DNA of 48,914 nucleotides from Peptococcaceae bacterium SCADC1_2_3 (GCA_000681355.2 JJNX02000008.1:1-48914), one strand, 5' to 3'; shown: positions 16,841 to 26,920, counted from the stretch's first letter. Notes: a model not told the origin generated them from the sequence alone. Program-made: numbers and translations.

Positions 16841-18049
16841 TTAAAATGTCTTTTCCAGGCCAATATCTTCCTTTGTTTCTACCAGTATCCTAATTCTCAC
16901 CAGTTCTTCCTGTTTTCCTGCTATTTCTTCCGTTTCTTGCCTTATTATTCCGGCCTGTTCAGGTATTTGTTTTTTAACTTTCGCCCATGCTTTTTGCCGG
17001 GCTTTTTGCCGGGCCTCTTCCCTGCTTAAAACACTTTCGTAGTTTTCTAATTCGTAATACTTCTGTTTAATTAATTCGACAGGAGGCTTAAAACTCCTCC
17101 AGGACGGCAGTATTTTCCTCGTAACTTCTTTTTTATATTTAGTAAAAGGTATGCCTGACGGATTAATTCTCAGTTCCTTAAAACCAATCTTTAAAATTAA
17201 TCTGGTAGCTGTTCTTCCGGTGTATCGCTGCCCTTTTTCCTTAAGATATGCTTCTCCATAACCATTATACCATACCCTGGCACTTACAATCCCCTTAGCG
17301 TGGACATATAACGGTTTTTTTGCCTCTCCTGCGGATTGCCCTTGTTCAGGTGTTCCTGAAATAAGAATCTGACCGGGGACAACCGTATCTTCTTCCCGGA
17401 CAACTGCTTGACCATTTATGACTAATATTTCTTTAACTATACCAGTTTTTTTAGCTATAACATGCGCGTGATTTTCGTTTTTTTCCTTTTTTACTTGTGT
17501 TTTTTCTACCGTTTCCACGACTACTTTTGTTCCCTTAACCGTAACGCCAACCCAAGATATATCAGGCAAACATTCTTGAATCACTTTTTCAATTATTTTG
17601 GGTTTTAACTGCTTTTTTAAAACACCTTGTTTTAAACCGGCTTCGGCCGCCACCCCTAAGACTTCAGCGCTCGAATAATGACGATTACCGGTTACTTCAA
17701 TAAACCATACAAACGAACTTAAGAAATATAAGCCCAAAACGAAAATTACTATCCCCAAAGCCATAGATTTACGTCGTTTTATACGCAAATAAAGAAAGGG
17801 TATCCCCATCCGTTTTTGAATCCAAAACCGGCAATGTGTCTTTCTAGCCACCTGGCGAAGGGTACGAACAGCACTCAATCTTACTTTTACCAACAGCCTG
17901 TCTTTGCCAATGCTGGTAATATCCCATAGAACAACCCCGTTGCCAAGGGCTAAATTAATAAATTTTTCTGGTGAATCACCTTCAACTAAAATAATCACGT
18001 AGCCTATTAAATAAGAAACAAAATTAAAAACAGGCATATTCTTACCCAT
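16841..18049 (-). CDS. yqfD: Sporulation protein YqfD
   Basis: 402 residues, a single-pass or double-pass membrane protein. A short N-terminal domain is followed by a hydrophobic helix at about 95-115 (MALGIVIFVLGLYFLSSFVW) and a large outer domain (VTGNRHYSSAEVL, HVIAKKTGIVKEI). This is the YqfD/SpoIV-like architecture of endospore formers. YqfD is produced in the mother cell under SigE in Bacillus and is needed for normal engulfment or forespore development. Overlaps yqfC by 8 bases, so the two are coupled. Function in this organism is inferred from family and order. Confidence 0.92.
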   Translation of the reverse strand: MGKNMPVFNFVSYLIGYVIILVEGDSPEKFINLALGNGVVLWDITSIGKDRLLVKVRLSAVRTLRQVARKTHCRFWIQKRMGIPFLYLRIKRRKSMALGIVIFVLGLYFLSSFVWFIEVTGNRHYSSAEVLGVAAEAGLKQGVLKKQLKPKIIEKVIQECLPDISWVGVTVKGTKVVVETVEKTQVKKEKNENHAHVIAKKTGIVKEILVINGQAVVREEDTVVPGQILISGTPEQGQSAGEAKKPLYVHAKGIVSARVWYNGYGEAYLKEKGQRYTGRTATRLILKIGFKELRINPSGIPFTKYKKEVTRKILPSWRSFKPPVELIKQKYYELENYESVLSREEARQKARQKAWAKVKKQIPEQAGIIRQETEEIAGKQEELVRIRILVETKEDIGLEKTF

Positions 18050-18332
18050 CCTTGTTTAAGATAATGCCTTTAATTTCTCCTTCAATACAAATCTCCTCAA
18101 GAACAATACTACGGATTCTTAATTTATCGCCATGTACCGTTAGTTCACCTGCTGTGGTGTAAATGCGCACGCGTGAAGTGGTGTACTCAAGAATACCACG
18201 GTGATTTTCTATAAATGCTTTCACGTCACCTATAAGAGTTACTTTTGGTAAGTCGAGCACAATATCACCAGGGAGCTCTAAAACTTCAGACACTTTTTGC
18301 TTAAGGTGCTTTGCCATATCCCGCCTGTTCAT
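18042..18332 (-). CDS. yqfC: Sporulation protein YqfC
   Basis: 96 residues of the YabP/YqfC family, small beta-rich proteins made during sporulation. The family segment is LPKVTLIGDVKAFIENHRGI and a C-terminal IEGEIKGI. A longer frame reaches 18350, but the ATG at 18332 has a strong AGAGGTGG Shine-Dalgarno five bases before it. Two hairpins with U-runs separate it from rpsU, so yqfC-yqfD are probably expressed on their own, presumably by a sporulation sigma factor. No promoter could be assigned with confidence. Confidence 0.92.
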   Translation of the reverse strand: MNRRDMAKHLKQKVSEVLELPGDIVLDLPKVTLIGDVKAFIENHRGILEYTTSRVRIYTTAGELTVHGDKLRIRSIVLEEICIEGEIKGIILNKDG

Positions 18333-18371
18333 AAAACCACCTCTTGCCAAATATATGCATTACGAAAAAAG

Positions 18372-18395
18372 AAATTACCACGGAAAAGGTAATTT
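18372..18395 (-). terminator. Second hairpin terminator behind rpsU
   Basis: Perfect 8-bp stem (18372-18379 with 18388-18395), 8-base loop, followed on the reverse strand by C and six U. It lies between the stronger-looking hairpin at 18453-18483 and the yqfC start, and would block read-through into the sporulation genes. Confidence 0.55.
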
Positions 18396-18452
18396 ACCAT
18401 GATGTATCATGAAAAAATAATTTAAATATTGGGTTGCCTGAATTAAAATAAA

Positions 18453-18483
18453 AATACCCGGTCTTAAAAAATTACCGGATATT
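18453..18483 (-). terminator. Rho-independent terminator of rpsU
   Basis: Ten-base arms 18453-18462 and 18474-18483 with one C-A mismatch and an 11-base loop, followed on the reverse strand by a U-rich tract. It lies 57 bases behind the rpsU stop. On the forward strand it is also followed by T7, so it could work in both directions. Confidence 0.7.
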
Positions 18484-18539
18484 TTTTTACTTGATTACTT
18501 TTATACTTTTATGCCTTTATCCTTTGATACCTTTATACT

Positions 18540-18722
18540 TTAAAAGCGGTATTTATTTCTTCTTCGGGCTGCTTCAGCTTTTTTTTTCCTTCGAACACTT
18601 GGTTTTTCATAATGTTCATGTCGCCTAGCCTCAGCCATAACACCTGCCTTCTGGCAGGTTCTTTTGAAACGCCGGAGGGCACTGTCCAGGGATTCATTCT
18701 TACCAACACGTATTTCGGCCAT
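18540..18722 (-). CDS. rpsU: 30S ribosomal protein S21
   Basis: 60 residues, typical bS21 size. The start [19 protein letters not shown] and the very basic C-terminus ([15 protein letters not shown]) are family hallmarks. S21 binds the 30S platform near the 16S 3' end and affects initiation. GGAGGGAGGGG precedes the ATG. It has its own promoter (18808-18837) and terminator hairpins, so it is likely a single-gene unit. It lies between the HIT gene and yqfC, as in many Clostridia. Confidence 0.97.
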   Translation of the reverse strand: MAEIRVGKNESLDSALRRFKRTCQKAGVMAEARRHEHYEKPSVRRKKKAEAARRRNKYRF

Positions 18723-18807
18723 AATTTTTCCCCTCCCTCCATCAAACCATCTAACAAAATAAAAACCTCCGTTAAAATTAAATTAAAGTTAAATAAAACT
18801 TGGTTAA

Positions 18808-18837
18808 ATTATATCCCAAATTACTTATTACCGTCAA
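18808..18837 (-). promoter_or_regulatory. Predicted SigA promoter for rpsU
   Basis: Reverse strand: TTGACG (18832-18837), 18-base spacer, TATAAT (18808-18813). It lies about 85 bases upstream of the rpsU start. Confidence 0.65.
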
Positions 18838-18844
18838 TGAAGAT

Positions 18845-19189
18845 TTAACCAGGGGGCCAATGGAGGGGACGGCCGGTAATTAAATGATAATGAACATGAA
18901 AAATTAATTGACCTGCATCTTGTTGACAATTTGACACTAAACGAAAACCTTTATCTTTATACCCCAATTTCTCAGCTATTTTGGCACCAGTCATATGCAA
19001 TTTATTTATAATTGAGGCATCTTCCTCTTTTAAGTCAAAAAAAGTGGGTATATGCTTCTTGGGGATCAACAAAAGGTGAACAGGAGCTACCGGACGAATA
19101 TCCCTTAAAACGATAACTTCATCATCTTCATAAATAATGTCAGCCGGGGTTTCTTTTCTGATAATTTTACAAAAAATACACTCCTGCAT
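18845..19189 (-). CDS. HIT family protein (histidine triad nucleotide hydrolase)
   Basis: 114 residues of the HINT branch. The N-terminal CIFCKIIRKETPADIIYEDD, the middle HLLLIPKKHIPT and the catalytic triad motif HVHYHLI near the C-terminus are all present. HINT proteins are homodimeric purine nucleoside phosphoramidases. The two N-terminal cysteines resemble the zinc-site CxxC of bacterial HINT proteins. AGGAGGTGAATTA precedes the ATG. It follows mtaB after 110 bases, and rpsU comes next. The exact physiological substrate is unknown. Confidence 0.95.
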   Translation of the reverse strand: MQECIFCKIIRKETPADIIYEDDEVIVLRDIRPVAPVHLLLIPKKHIPTFFDLKEEDASIINKLHMTGAKIAEKLGYKDKGFRLVSNCQQDAGQLIFHVHYHLITGRPLHWPPG

Positions 19190-19299
19190 TAATTCACCTC
19201 CTTTTTTCTGTCTTTGATTTAACTTTATATTTATATTCTACCTGTAATTATTAAACTCCTGCTTTAAAAGATAAAATTATCATAATTTTTTAAAAATAA

Positions 19300-20628
19300 T
19301 TAAATTATCATTCCTTTTAGTAAATTATTTTCCACCTCTTTTACCTTTACCTTAACAATATGGCCACGTAATTCTATGGAGCCCGGAAATATCGCGGTCA
19401 GATAATTGCCGGTAAGGCCCTTCAGACAACCGGGATAAAAACCGGCTGCCTCCTCCTCTACCAACACATTCACCTCATGTCCTATGTGTTGCAAAGCAAA
19501 AGAATGCGCTAGTTCTTTGCCTAAAGAAATGAGAAGTTCACTGCGGTCTTTTTTTACGGATTCCTTTACCTGGTTGGGAAACGTAGCCGCCAAAGTACCC
19601 GGGCGGGGTGAATATTTAAACACGTGTAAACGGGAAAAAGCCATTTCCTGAATAAATAAATAAGTATTTTTAAATTGTTGTTCTGTTTCCCCTGGAAAAC
19701 CAACTATTAAATCCGTTGTTAGGGCTACCCCGTTAATTTGCTCCCGAATTAAATTAACCAGGTCACGGTATTCACTGATATTGTAACGCCTTCCCATACT
19801 CCGTAATATTTCGTTGTCGCCGCTTTGTAAAGGAATATGTATATGACGGCATATTTTTGGCTGGGTAGCTACAAATTCTATTAGCGCAAAGCTAACATCC
19901 TGAGGTTCAATAGAACTAAGCCGTAATCTTTTTAAGTTAGGAATTTTCGCTAAAAAAGAAAGCAAGGTAGTTAAGTTAATTTGACTTCCAAGGTCCTGAC
20001 CATAAGCACCAATATGAATGCCCGTAAGAACAATTTCTTTAAAACCCTTTTGGGTCAAGGAGGCAACTTCACCTAAAACCTTTTCCGGTTGCCGGCTGCG
20101 TAAAGGGCCTCTGGCATAAGGGACAATACAATAGGTACAAAAATTATTGCATCCTTCTTGTATTTTTACGTACGCCCGGGTACGTTCGGGCAATGAAAGA
20201 ACCGGTAATTCTTCGTAAGCCTGAACGCAATTAAACCTACGTACCAGATTATATTTTGTCTTTATGGGCGCTTCACCTTTATGCTTTTCGACCAAATCAA
20301 CGATTTGGGCCAAATTATACGTTCCGGCTACCACGTCTACCTCGGGAATACTTTTTACCTCTTCCGGAGAAACCTGAGCGTAACAGCCCGTTACTATTAC
20401 TAAAGAAACAGGATTTTTTCGTTTTGCCCGGCGAATTAATTGCCGTGATTTGCGGTCTGCCAGATGGGTGACTGTACAGGTGTTAATTACATAGATATCG
20501 GCTTCTTCTGAAAAATTTACGATCTTATAGCCTCTTTTTTCGAACAAGTTGGCCAAAGCGGTGGCATCATACTGGCTTACCTTACAACCCAGGGAAGTTA
20601 GCGCTACTTTTTTTACCTTTCTCAGCAT
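19300..20628 (-). CDS. mtaB: tRNA t6A37 methylthiotransferase MtaB
   Basis: 442 residues. This radical-SAM enzyme converts t6A to ms2t6A at position 37 of ANN-decoding tRNAs. The N-terminal UPF0004 domain binds the auxiliary 4Fe-4S cluster through Cys15, Cys51 and Cys82. The radical-SAM motif is CNNFCTYC (Cys160, 164, 167). A C-terminal TRAM-like domain ends the protein. It starts three bases behind the dnaJ stop, and this dnaJ-mtaB linkage is common in Firmicutes. Normal length, no sign of damage. Confidence 0.95.
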   Translation of the reverse strand: MLRKVKKVALTSLGCKVSQYDATALANLFEKRGYKIVNFSEEADIYVINTCTVTHLADRKSRQLIRRAKRKNPVSLVIVTGCYAQVSPEEVKSIPEVDVVAGTYNLAQIVDLVEKHKGEAPIKTKYNLVRRFNCVQAYEELPVLSLPERTRAYVKIQEGCNNFCTYCIVPYARGPLRSRQPEKVLGEVASLTQKGFKEIVLTGIHIGAYGQDLGSQINLTTLLSFLAKIPNLKRLRLSSIEPQDVSFALIEFVATQPKICRHIHIPLQSGDNEILRSMGRRYNISEYRDLVNLIREQINGVALTTDLIVGFPGETEQQFKNTYLFIQEMAFSRLHVFKYSPRPGTLAATFPNQVKESVKKDRSELLISLGKELAHSFALQHIGHEVNVLVEEEAAGFYPGCLKGLTGNYLTAIFPGSIELRGHIVKVKVKEVENNLLKGMII

Positions 20629-20631
20629 TTT

Positions 20632-21774
20632 TTATCCGGTAAAGGCATCTTTCATTTTTCCAAAAAAACCCTTCTCAACCCCGGCCGGACTTTCGCCGCT
20701 TAGGCGCGCAAACTCACGAAGTAATTGTTTTTGCTGCTCGGTTAGTTTGGTAGGGGTAACTATTTTAACTATAACGTGTTGGTCACCCCGGCCATATCCG
20801 TTAAGGCTGGGAATACCCTGGTTACGCAATCGAAAAACCGTTCCGTGCTGGGTTCCTTCGGGAATACGTATTTTCGCCGTACCTTCTAAAGTAGGGACTT
20901 CTATTTCATTGCCCAACGCGGCCTGAGCAAAAGACAGAGGTACTTCACAGATAATTTCATTACCCTCCCGCGTAAAAATGCGGTGGGGACGAACGGAAAT
21001 ATATACGTAAAGATCGCCTGGAGGACCGCCGTGCGGGCCGGCTTCTCCTTCGCCCGAAACGCGTAACCTGGTGCCATTGTCTACCCCGGCCGGAACTTTT
21101 ACGTGAATATGGCGCGTCCGGCGTACCTGTCCTGTTCCGTGGCAAGTAGCACATGGTTTTTCAATAATTTTTCCTCTGCCGCGGCAACGCTCACAAGGAC
21201 GCGTCTGAATAACGCGGCCCAAAAGGGTATTTTGGGTAAATTGAATTTGTCCGGCACCAGCACAGGCCACACAAGGCTGCGGCTTACTACCTGGGGCAGC
21301 GCCGCTACCGTTACATGTGCCACAAGTTTCCACGCGCGGTATCTTAACTTCCTTTTCGACCCCAAAGGCGGCTTCTTTAAAAGAAATTTCCAAATCAGCC
21401 CGAACATCAGCGCCCCTTTCAGGGCCTCGCCTTTGCCTGGGAGACCCGCCGCCAAAAAACATATCAAAAATATCCCCTAGGCCGCCAAAATCATTGCGAA
21501 AACCGCCAAACCGGCTAAAGATATCTTCATAATTACTAAATCCCTGACCATCAAAAGCACTGTGGCCAAAACGATCGTAATTAGCTCTTTTTTCAGGGTC
21601 ACTTAATGCCTCGTAAGCTTCCGCAATCTCTTTAAACTTAGCTTCAGCCTCTTCTTTATTTGGATTAGCATCAGGATGATACTGCCGGGCTAGCTTACGA
21701 AAAGCTTTTTTAATCTCTTCCTGGCTAGCATCGCGCGAAACTCCTAATACTTCGTAATAGTCACGCTTTGCCAT
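20632..21774 (-). CDS. dnaJ: Chaperone DnaJ (Hsp40)
   Basis: 380 residues. The J domain has HPD at 33-35. A Gly/Phe-rich linker ([21 protein letters not shown]) follows. Four zinc-finger repeats of type CxxCxGxG ([32 protein letters not shown]) and a substrate-binding C-terminus complete the class I protein. It stimulates DnaK ATP hydrolysis and delivers unfolded substrates. It lies about 120 bases behind dnaK, within the hrcA-headed heat-shock cluster. A TATAAT-like sequence in that gap may add internal transcription, but no convincing -35 was found. Confidence 0.97.
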   Translation of the reverse strand: MAKRDYYEVLGVSRDASQEEIKKAFRKLARQYHPDANPNKEEAEAKFKEIAEAYEALSDPEKRANYDRFGHSAFDGQGFSNYEDIFSRFGGFRNDFGGLGDIFDMFFGGGSPRQRRGPERGADVRADLEISFKEAAFGVEKEVKIPRVETCGTCNGSGAAPGSKPQPCVACAGAGQIQFTQNTLLGRVIQTRPCERCRGRGKIIEKPCATCHGTGQVRRTRHIHVKVPAGVDNGTRLRVSGEGEAGPHGGPPGDLYVYISVRPHRIFTREGNEIICEVPLSFAQAALGNEIEVPTLEGTAKIRIPEGTQHGTVFRLRNQGIPSLNGYGRGDQHVIVKIVTPTKLTEQQKQLLREFARLSGESPAGVEKGFFGKMKDAFTG

Positions 21775-21894
21775 TTATTTCTACCACCTTATTTCTAACT
21801 CTTTTTTAAACGCTAAAGAAACTATTTGGACAATACTCGAAGTACTTTAACATTATACTATACGCCTATAGTTTTAGCCACTTGTAAAAAAACT

Positions 21895-23739
21895 TTACTT
21901 TTCATCCTTTATTTCGTAATCGGCGTCAACTACCTCTTCCTTTTTTTCCTCGCTTCCTGCAGTTTGGCCCTGATCGAATCCTTGTTGGTTCTGCTGCGCT
22001 TTCTCTGTTTGCTGTTGATACATAGCGGCACTCATTTCATATAAAGGGGTGGTTAAATTATCCATTTTTTGCCTGATTAGCTCCAAATCAGTCCCTTGAA
22101 GAGCTTCTCTTAATTCCGCTACGGCTCTGTTTACCTGTTCTACTTTGCTTTGCTCTGCTTTGTCTCCCAAATCCTTAATTGTTTTTTCAGCCTGGTAAAT
22201 CATACTATCAGCCTGGTTCCGCAGGTCCGCTTCTTCTTTACGCCGCCGGTCCTCTTCGGCCTTTTGTTCTGCTTCCCTAACCATCCGTTTGATTTCTTCT
22301 TCGGAAAGACTTGAAGTTCCGGTAATAGTAATACTTTGGGCCCTACCGGTGCCTAAATCTTTAGCCGAAACATTAACAATACCGTTTACATCTATGTCAA
22401 ACTTAACCTCTATTTGAGGTACCCCGCGTGGAGCAGGGGGAATACCGGTTAAAAGAAATTTTCCTAAAGTCTTATTATCGGACGCCATGGGCCTTTCGCC
22501 CTGTAGAACGTGAATTTCTACGGTAGTTTGACCATCAGCGGCGGTAGAAAATATCTGGCTTTTGGAAGTAGGAATAGTGGTATTTCGTTCAATTAATCTG
22601 GTAAAAACATTTCCTAAAGTTTCAATTCCTAAAGACAAAGGGGTAACGTCAAGAAGCAAGACGTCCTTGACCTCGCCCGCTAAAACCCCGGCTTGAATAG
22701 CTGCTCCTACGGCCACACATTCATCCGGATTAATTCCTTTATGCGGCTCCTTCCCTAAAATATTCCGGATTGCTTCCTGCACCGCCGGCGTTCGAGTAGA
22801 ACCACCCACCAGTAAAATCTTATCAATATCTTTTGGTTCTAACCCAGCATCCGCCAACGCCTGACGGGTGGGTCCCATTGTTCTTTCTACTAAATCGGCC
22901 GTTAAATCTTCAAACTTGGCCCGCGTTAAGTTTGTATCCAGATGTTTAGGACCGTTGGCATCTGCCGTAATAAAGGGCAAATTAATATTAGTTGTAGTTA
23001 CCCCGCTTAACTCTATTTTTGCTTTTTCGGCCGCTTCTCTAAGCCGCTGCATAGCCATCCGGTCATGGTGTAAGTCAATACCCGTATCTTTTTTAAATTC
23101 CGCTACCAGCCAATCTACGATCCGCTGGTCAAAATCATCTCCTCCCAAGAGGTTGTTCCCACTGGTTGCTTTAACTTCAAATATACCCTCTCCCAGCTCT
23201 AAAATAGAAACGTCAAAAGTTCCTCCCCCCAGGTCAAAAACCAGAACGGTATGGTCTTTATCTTTGTCCAAACCATAAGCCAACGCTGCGGCCGTAGGTT
23301 CGTTAATAATACGTAACACTTCTAGTCCGGCAATTCTGCCTGCGTCTTTAGTGGCCTGACGCTGAGCATCAGTAAAATATGCCGGGGTAGTAATAATAGC
23401 TTTTTCTATTTTCTCACCTAAATAGCTTTCCGCATCCGTTTTAAGCTTCTGTAGAATCATCGCTGATATTTCCTGGGGAGTATATTCCTTGTCATCTATA
23501 TTTACTTTATAGTTTGAGCCCATCCGCCGTTTTATGGAAGCAATCGTTCGTTCAGAATTACTTATCATCTGACGTTTGGCTACCTGACCAACCAGGCGTT
23601 CCCCGGTTTTTGAAAATCCCGCCACCGAAGGAGTAGTACGCCCCCCTTCGGCATTAGGAATAACTACCGCTTCTCCACCTTCCATTACGGCCATACATGA
23701 ATTTGTAGTTCCTAAGTCAATACCAATTACTTTTGCCAT
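21895..23739 (-). CDS. dnaK: Chaperone DnaK (Hsp70)
   Basis: 614 residues. The ATPase domain starts [13 protein letters not shown], with the phosphate loop [14 protein letters not shown] and the adenosine motif [12 protein letters not shown]. The beta-sandwich substrate domain begins near residue 390, and the helical lid ends in the acidic tail [10 protein letters not shown]. Works with DnaJ and GrpE in folding and disaggregation. AGGAGG precedes the ATG. Transcription is expected from the CIRCE-controlled promoter before hrcA. Confidence 0.98.
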   Translation of the reverse strand: MAKVIGIDLGTTNSCMAVMEGGEAVVIPNAEGGRTTPSVAGFSKTGERLVGQVAKRQMISNSERTIASIKRRMGSNYKVNIDDKEYTPQEISAMILQKLKTDAESYLGEKIEKAIITTPAYFTDAQRQATKDAGRIAGLEVLRIINEPTAAALAYGLDKDKDHTVLVFDLGGGTFDVSILELGEGIFEVKATSGNNLLGGDDFDQRIVDWLVAEFKKDTGIDLHHDRMAMQRLREAAEKAKIELSGVTTTNINLPFITADANGPKHLDTNLTRAKFEDLTADLVERTMGPTRQALADAGLEPKDIDKILLVGGSTRTPAVQEAIRNILGKEPHKGINPDECVAVGAAIQAGVLAGEVKDVLLLDVTPLSLGIETLGNVFTRLIERNTTIPTSKSQIFSTAADGQTTVEIHVLQGERPMASDNKTLGKFLLTGIPPAPRGVPQIEVKFDIDVNGIVNVSAKDLGTGRAQSITITGTSSLSEEEIKRMVREAEQKAEEDRRRKEEADLRNQADSMIYQAEKTIKDLGDKAEQSKVEQVNRAVAELREALQGTDLELIRQKMDNLTTPLYEMSAAMYQQQTEKAQQNQQGFDQGQTAGSEEKKEEVVDADYEIKDEK

Positions 23740-23830
23740 TTATTTTTAACCTCCTGTTTATCCACCAATATTAATAATAAACCCGTGTAATAAATTTTAC
23801 CTTCAAGTTATAGTGCAATTTTTATAATTT

Positions 23831-24445
23831 TTAGCTTGCTCCTGACCGGGCTACCTTAACCCATGCCGGCCGGATAGCTTTTCCTTTAAAGCAATAGCCG
23901 CGGCGAAGATCCTCTATGATAGTATTTTCTGGTTGTTCCCTGGTTTCTTCTTGTAAAATAACTTCGTGATTTACCGGGTCAAATTGTTGACCAATAGTTG
24001 GGATAATAGACAGCCCTTCTTTAACTAGTACATCTATAAACTGACGGTAAATCATTTCTATGCCTTCTTTAAACTTGCTTGTATTTTGATTATCTTCTTT
24101 TGACGCCGTTAAAGCACGCTCAAAATTATCTATAACCGGCAACAGTTTTATTATTAAATCTTCGGCCGCAAATTTAAACAGTTCTTCCTTTTCTTTTCCT
24201 ACGCGGCGACGGTAATTCTCAAAATCTGCCTGCATTCTAATTAAACGTTGGTAGTACTCATCTGAGCGTTTTATTTGTTCATCATACTGCTGTTTTAATT
24301 CCTCTACGTTTAATGTTTCTGATGTTTCTCCTTTTTCTGCCATTTCTCCTGCTGTTTTTTCTTCTTCTGCTTTTGTTCCTTTTGCGGGTTCAACTACTTC
24401 TTCGGCCATTTCCCTTTTTTTATCCGCCGGTGTATTATTTTCCAT
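23831..24445 (-). CDS. grpE: Nucleotide exchange factor GrpE
   Basis: 204 residues. A long acidic, low-complexity N-terminus (about 1-45) is followed by the coiled-coil (about 50-100) and the GrpE beta-domain with family segments RMQADFENYRRR and GQQFDPVNHEVI. It releases ADP from DnaK. The N-terminal extension is rich in Glu, Lys and Ala, as is common. It lies 75 bases behind hrcA and 92 before dnaK, in the classical Firmicute order. Confidence 0.96.
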   Translation of the reverse strand: MENNTPADKKREMAEEVVEPAKGTKAEEEKTAGEMAEKGETSETLNVEELKQQYDEQIKRSDEYYQRLIRMQADFENYRRRVGKEKEELFKFAAEDLIIKLLPVIDNFERALTASKEDNQNTSKFKEGIEMIYRQFIDVLVKEGLSIIPTIGQQFDPVNHEVILQEETREQPENTIIEDLRRGYCFKGKAIRPAWVKVARSGAS

Positions 24446-24519
24446 ATAATATACCTCCTAAAATTATTACCTTCTTCATTAATTTCTTTTTATTTTTATT
24501 TATACTCTCTCAAAAACAT

Positions 24520-25575
24520 TTACCTTAAAAATCCTTCAGGTTTAAACATTTTTTCCAGGGTGCGAGAAAGACTTTGGGCAACATATTCTACCACCCCAAC
24601 CGCTTTAGCGTAATCCATTCTTATAGGTCCCAACACACCTATGGTTCCGGCAGACTGTTCCCCCCATTGATAAGAAGAAATAACCAGGCCGCAATTACGC
24701 ATTTCATTATAGTTTATTTCTCCTCCGATACGTACGGTTACTCCTTTTTGCACCAATCCGCCGGTTAATAAATCATACAACAAATACTCTTTTTCCAGGA
24801 GGCTTAAAAAAACTCTTACCCTTTCAATATTATGGCAAAACTCAGGCTGATTTAAAACATTAAAAGCTCCCCCTAAGTATAATTTATTCTTTATATCTGA
24901 AGACAAATTATTAATTATTAATTCTAGCAATTGGTCTAAGACAATTTTATATTTTTCCAGTTCAAAATAAATTTCTTTCACTACGGTAAGCTTAATATCA
25001 TTTACCGTGTGACCCGCTAGCTTAGCGTTAAATACATCAGAAATTATCTTTAAATCAATCGCCATTATATTATCGGAGATTTCAATTAAATGATGCTGTA
25101 CAATTCCCGTATCCCATACTACTACTAGCATGGCTTGCCCAAAATTCATCTTTATAAGCTGGAAATATTTATAATTGCCTATTTTTAATTGCGGTATTAA
25201 GACCATAGCCGCATATTGGGTTAATTTAGTTAATAATTGACTTGTTTTTTGCAGTATCTGGCTTAAATCAGCAATCTTTTCCTGAAACTCTCTTTTTACG
25301 AGCTCTTTTTCGGCGCGGTCTAATTCTTGTTTTTTCATTAAATAATCTACGTAATAACGAAAACCAAGCTCTGACGGAGTCCTGCCGGCCGAGGTGTGCG
25401 GTTGTTCAATATAACCCATTTCTTCTAAATCAGCCATTTCGTTACGAATAGTGGCCGGACTTACCCCTAAACCGTATTTTTTCGCCACTGTCCGGGAACT
25501 AACTGGTTCGGCCGTACTAATATAGCTACTGACAATAGCTAATAAAACTTGCTGTTTACGGGCTTCCAGCTTCAT
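24520..25575 (-). CDS. hrcA: Heat-inducible transcription repressor HrcA
   Basis: 351 residues. The N-terminal winged-helix domain (about 1-75) contains the AEPVSSRTVAKKYGLGVSPA recognition region and the ADLEEMGYIEQPHTSAGRTP segment. A GAF-like dimerisation domain and an inserted domain follow. HrcA binds CIRCE and is kept active by GroEL in other Firmicutes. A perfect CIRCE sits between its promoter and start codon, so it should repress its own operon. AAGGAGG precedes the ATG. Confidence 0.97.
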   Translation of the reverse strand: MKLEARKQQVLLAIVSSYISTAEPVSSRTVAKKYGLGVSPATIRNEMADLEEMGYIEQPHTSAGRTPSELGFRYYVDYLMKKQELDRAEKELVKREFQEKIADLSQILQKTSQLLTKLTQYAAMVLIPQLKIGNYKYFQLIKMNFGQAMLVVVWDTGIVQHHLIEISDNIMAIDLKIISDVFNAKLAGHTVNDIKLTVVKEIYFELEKYKIVLDQLLELIINNLSSDIKNKLYLGGAFNVLNQPEFCHNIERVRVFLSLLEKEYLLYDLLTGGLVQKGVTVRIGGEINYNEMRNCGLVISSYQWGEQSAGTIGVLGPIRMDYAKAVGVVEYVAQSLSRTLEKMFKPEGFLR

Positions 25576-25591
25576 TAGAAGAACCTCCTTA

Positions 25592-25618
25592 TTAGCACTC
25601 TCTCTTTATGAGTGCTAA
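25592..25618. promoter_or_regulatory. CIRCE operator
   Basis: Perfect consensus: TTAGCACTC at 25592-25600, nine-base spacer, GAGTGCTAA at 25610-25618. It lies between the hrcA promoter and the hrcA ribosome binding site. HrcA binding here would repress hrcA-grpE-dnaK-dnaJ. Confidence 0.97.
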
Positions 25619-25632
25619 ACCCTTTACTTAAA

Positions 25633-25661
25633 AAGATAGCATTATACCCGCGCTTTGTCAA
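25633..25661 (-). promoter_or_regulatory. Predicted SigA promoter of the hrcA operon
   Basis: Reverse strand: TTGACA (25656-25661), 17-base spacer, TATCTT (25633-25638), directly upstream of CIRCE. A TATAAT also occurs within the spacer but is too close to the -35. Confidence 0.75.
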
Positions 25662-25675
25662 GTTAATGCAGCAAC

Positions 25676-26812
25676 TTAAACAAATTCCCTGAAGACGAAA
25701 TTAGCCACCGGCAAACCTTTTTTAGTAAGACGCAAACTTGAACCGTTAATTTCCACCAGACCTAAGTGAAGAAGTTTTTTTAACTGAGCGGTAAACACGT
25801 CTTCAATACAGCAGCCAAAACGCACAAAAAATGTAGTCAGGTCAAGACCTTGCATCAACCTTAATCCTAAAAATACTGTTTCCTGCATTTCTACCGGTTT
25901 AGAAATAAATTCTACCCGTGATACGGGTAGTTTACCTTCGGTCAAGCAGTTAAGGTAAGTATTAATATTATCCGTATTGTTAAAACGACGGCGCGGCAGG
26001 TAAGAATGAGCGCTTAGACCTAAACCAAGGTAAGATATGTTCCTCCAGTAACGTAGGTTATGCCGGCATTGATAACCGGTCCGGGCAAAATTAGAAATCT
26101 CATATTGAAAGTAATTATTGCCCTTAAGAAATTCTATAGCCTGTTCATACATAGCCAGTTCAGTTTCTTCCGGGCAGGTTTTTAATTGACCTGATTTTAT
26201 CTTCTCCCAAAGGGGGATTCCTTCCTCAAGTTGTAAATTATATACGGAAATATGCTGGGGTGACAAATTAACTGTTTTTGCTAAACATTCTCGCCACGAA
26301 GTTAAGGTTTGGCCAGGAATTCCAAAAATAAGGTCAAGATTAATATTGCCAAAACCTGCCTGGCGGGCCAAACGCACTGCCTCTACTGCCTGCTCAAAAG
26401 TATGCTGGCGGCCTAAAACCTGAAGCAGGTTATCACTATCGGTTTGCACGCCTATGCTTAAACGGTTAATGCCCGCCTGTCTTAGAATAGCAAATTTTTC
26501 AAGATCAACTGTACCTGGATTTGCTTCTACCGTTACTTCAATTTCAGGAAGCCAGGTAAAATAATAACGGCAAGCCTTCAGTACTTCGTAAAGTTCGTTT
26601 GCCCTTAAACAAGTAGGAGTGCCGCCCCCAATATATATTGTTTCCAGTTGTTTTTCTTCTGGCGGTAAAGAGCTGCTATATAATGCCATTTCTTTATCTA
26701 AAGCAGCTAAGTACGCTTTAACCATAGCCGGGTTAAAGATATAACTGGTAAAATCACAATAATTACATTTTTTCAAACAAAAAGGGATATGAATGTATAA
26801 ACCAATTCCCAT
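25676..26812 (-). CDS. hemW: Radical-SAM heme chaperone HemW
   Basis: About 378 residues. Formerly annotated as oxygen-independent coproporphyrinogen oxidase. The radical-SAM motif is CLKKCNYCDF with the HemW-type extra Cys/Phe pattern, preceded by LYIHIPF. GGGTPT, EANPG and the HISVYNLQLEEG segments follow, and a C-terminal HemN-like domain ends it. HemW inserts heme into client proteins and is not a coproporphyrinogen oxidase. The longest frame starts at 26848. The ATG at 26812 is chosen because family members begin just before LYIHIPF and GGTGA lies upstream. It is linked to lepA, as in most Firmicutes. Confidence 0.93.
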   Translation of the reverse strand: MGIGLYIHIPFCLKKCNYCDFTSYIFNPAMVKAYLAALDKEMALYSSSLPPEEKQLETIYIGGGTPTCLRANELYEVLKACRYYFTWLPEIEVTVEANPGTVDLEKFAILRQAGINRLSIGVQTDSDNLLQVLGRQHTFEQAVEAVRLARQAGFGNINLDLIFGIPGQTLTSWRECLAKTVNLSPQHISVYNLQLEEGIPLWEKIKSGQLKTCPEETELAMYEQAIEFLKGNNYFQYEISNFARTGYQCRHNLRYWRNISYLGLGLSAHSYLPRRRFNNTDNINTYLNCLTEGKLPVSRVEFISKPVEMQETVFLGLRLMQGLDLTTFFVRFGCCIEDVFTAQLKKLLHLGLVEINGSSLRLTKKGLPVANFVFREFV

Positions 26813-26920
26813 ATAATTCACCAAACATAAGCCTTTTGCTATCAGCAAGACCAGCTTTTTTTATTGACGAATACTGACAGCTAAAGGCCGTCATCTGAAC
26901 GCTAAAATTACCCTTACCGG

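Noticed and set aside
21775-21894. Separate promoter or second CIRCE before dnaJ
   Set aside because: A TATAAT-like hexamer is present, but no -35 at correct spacing and no CIRCE half-sites were found.
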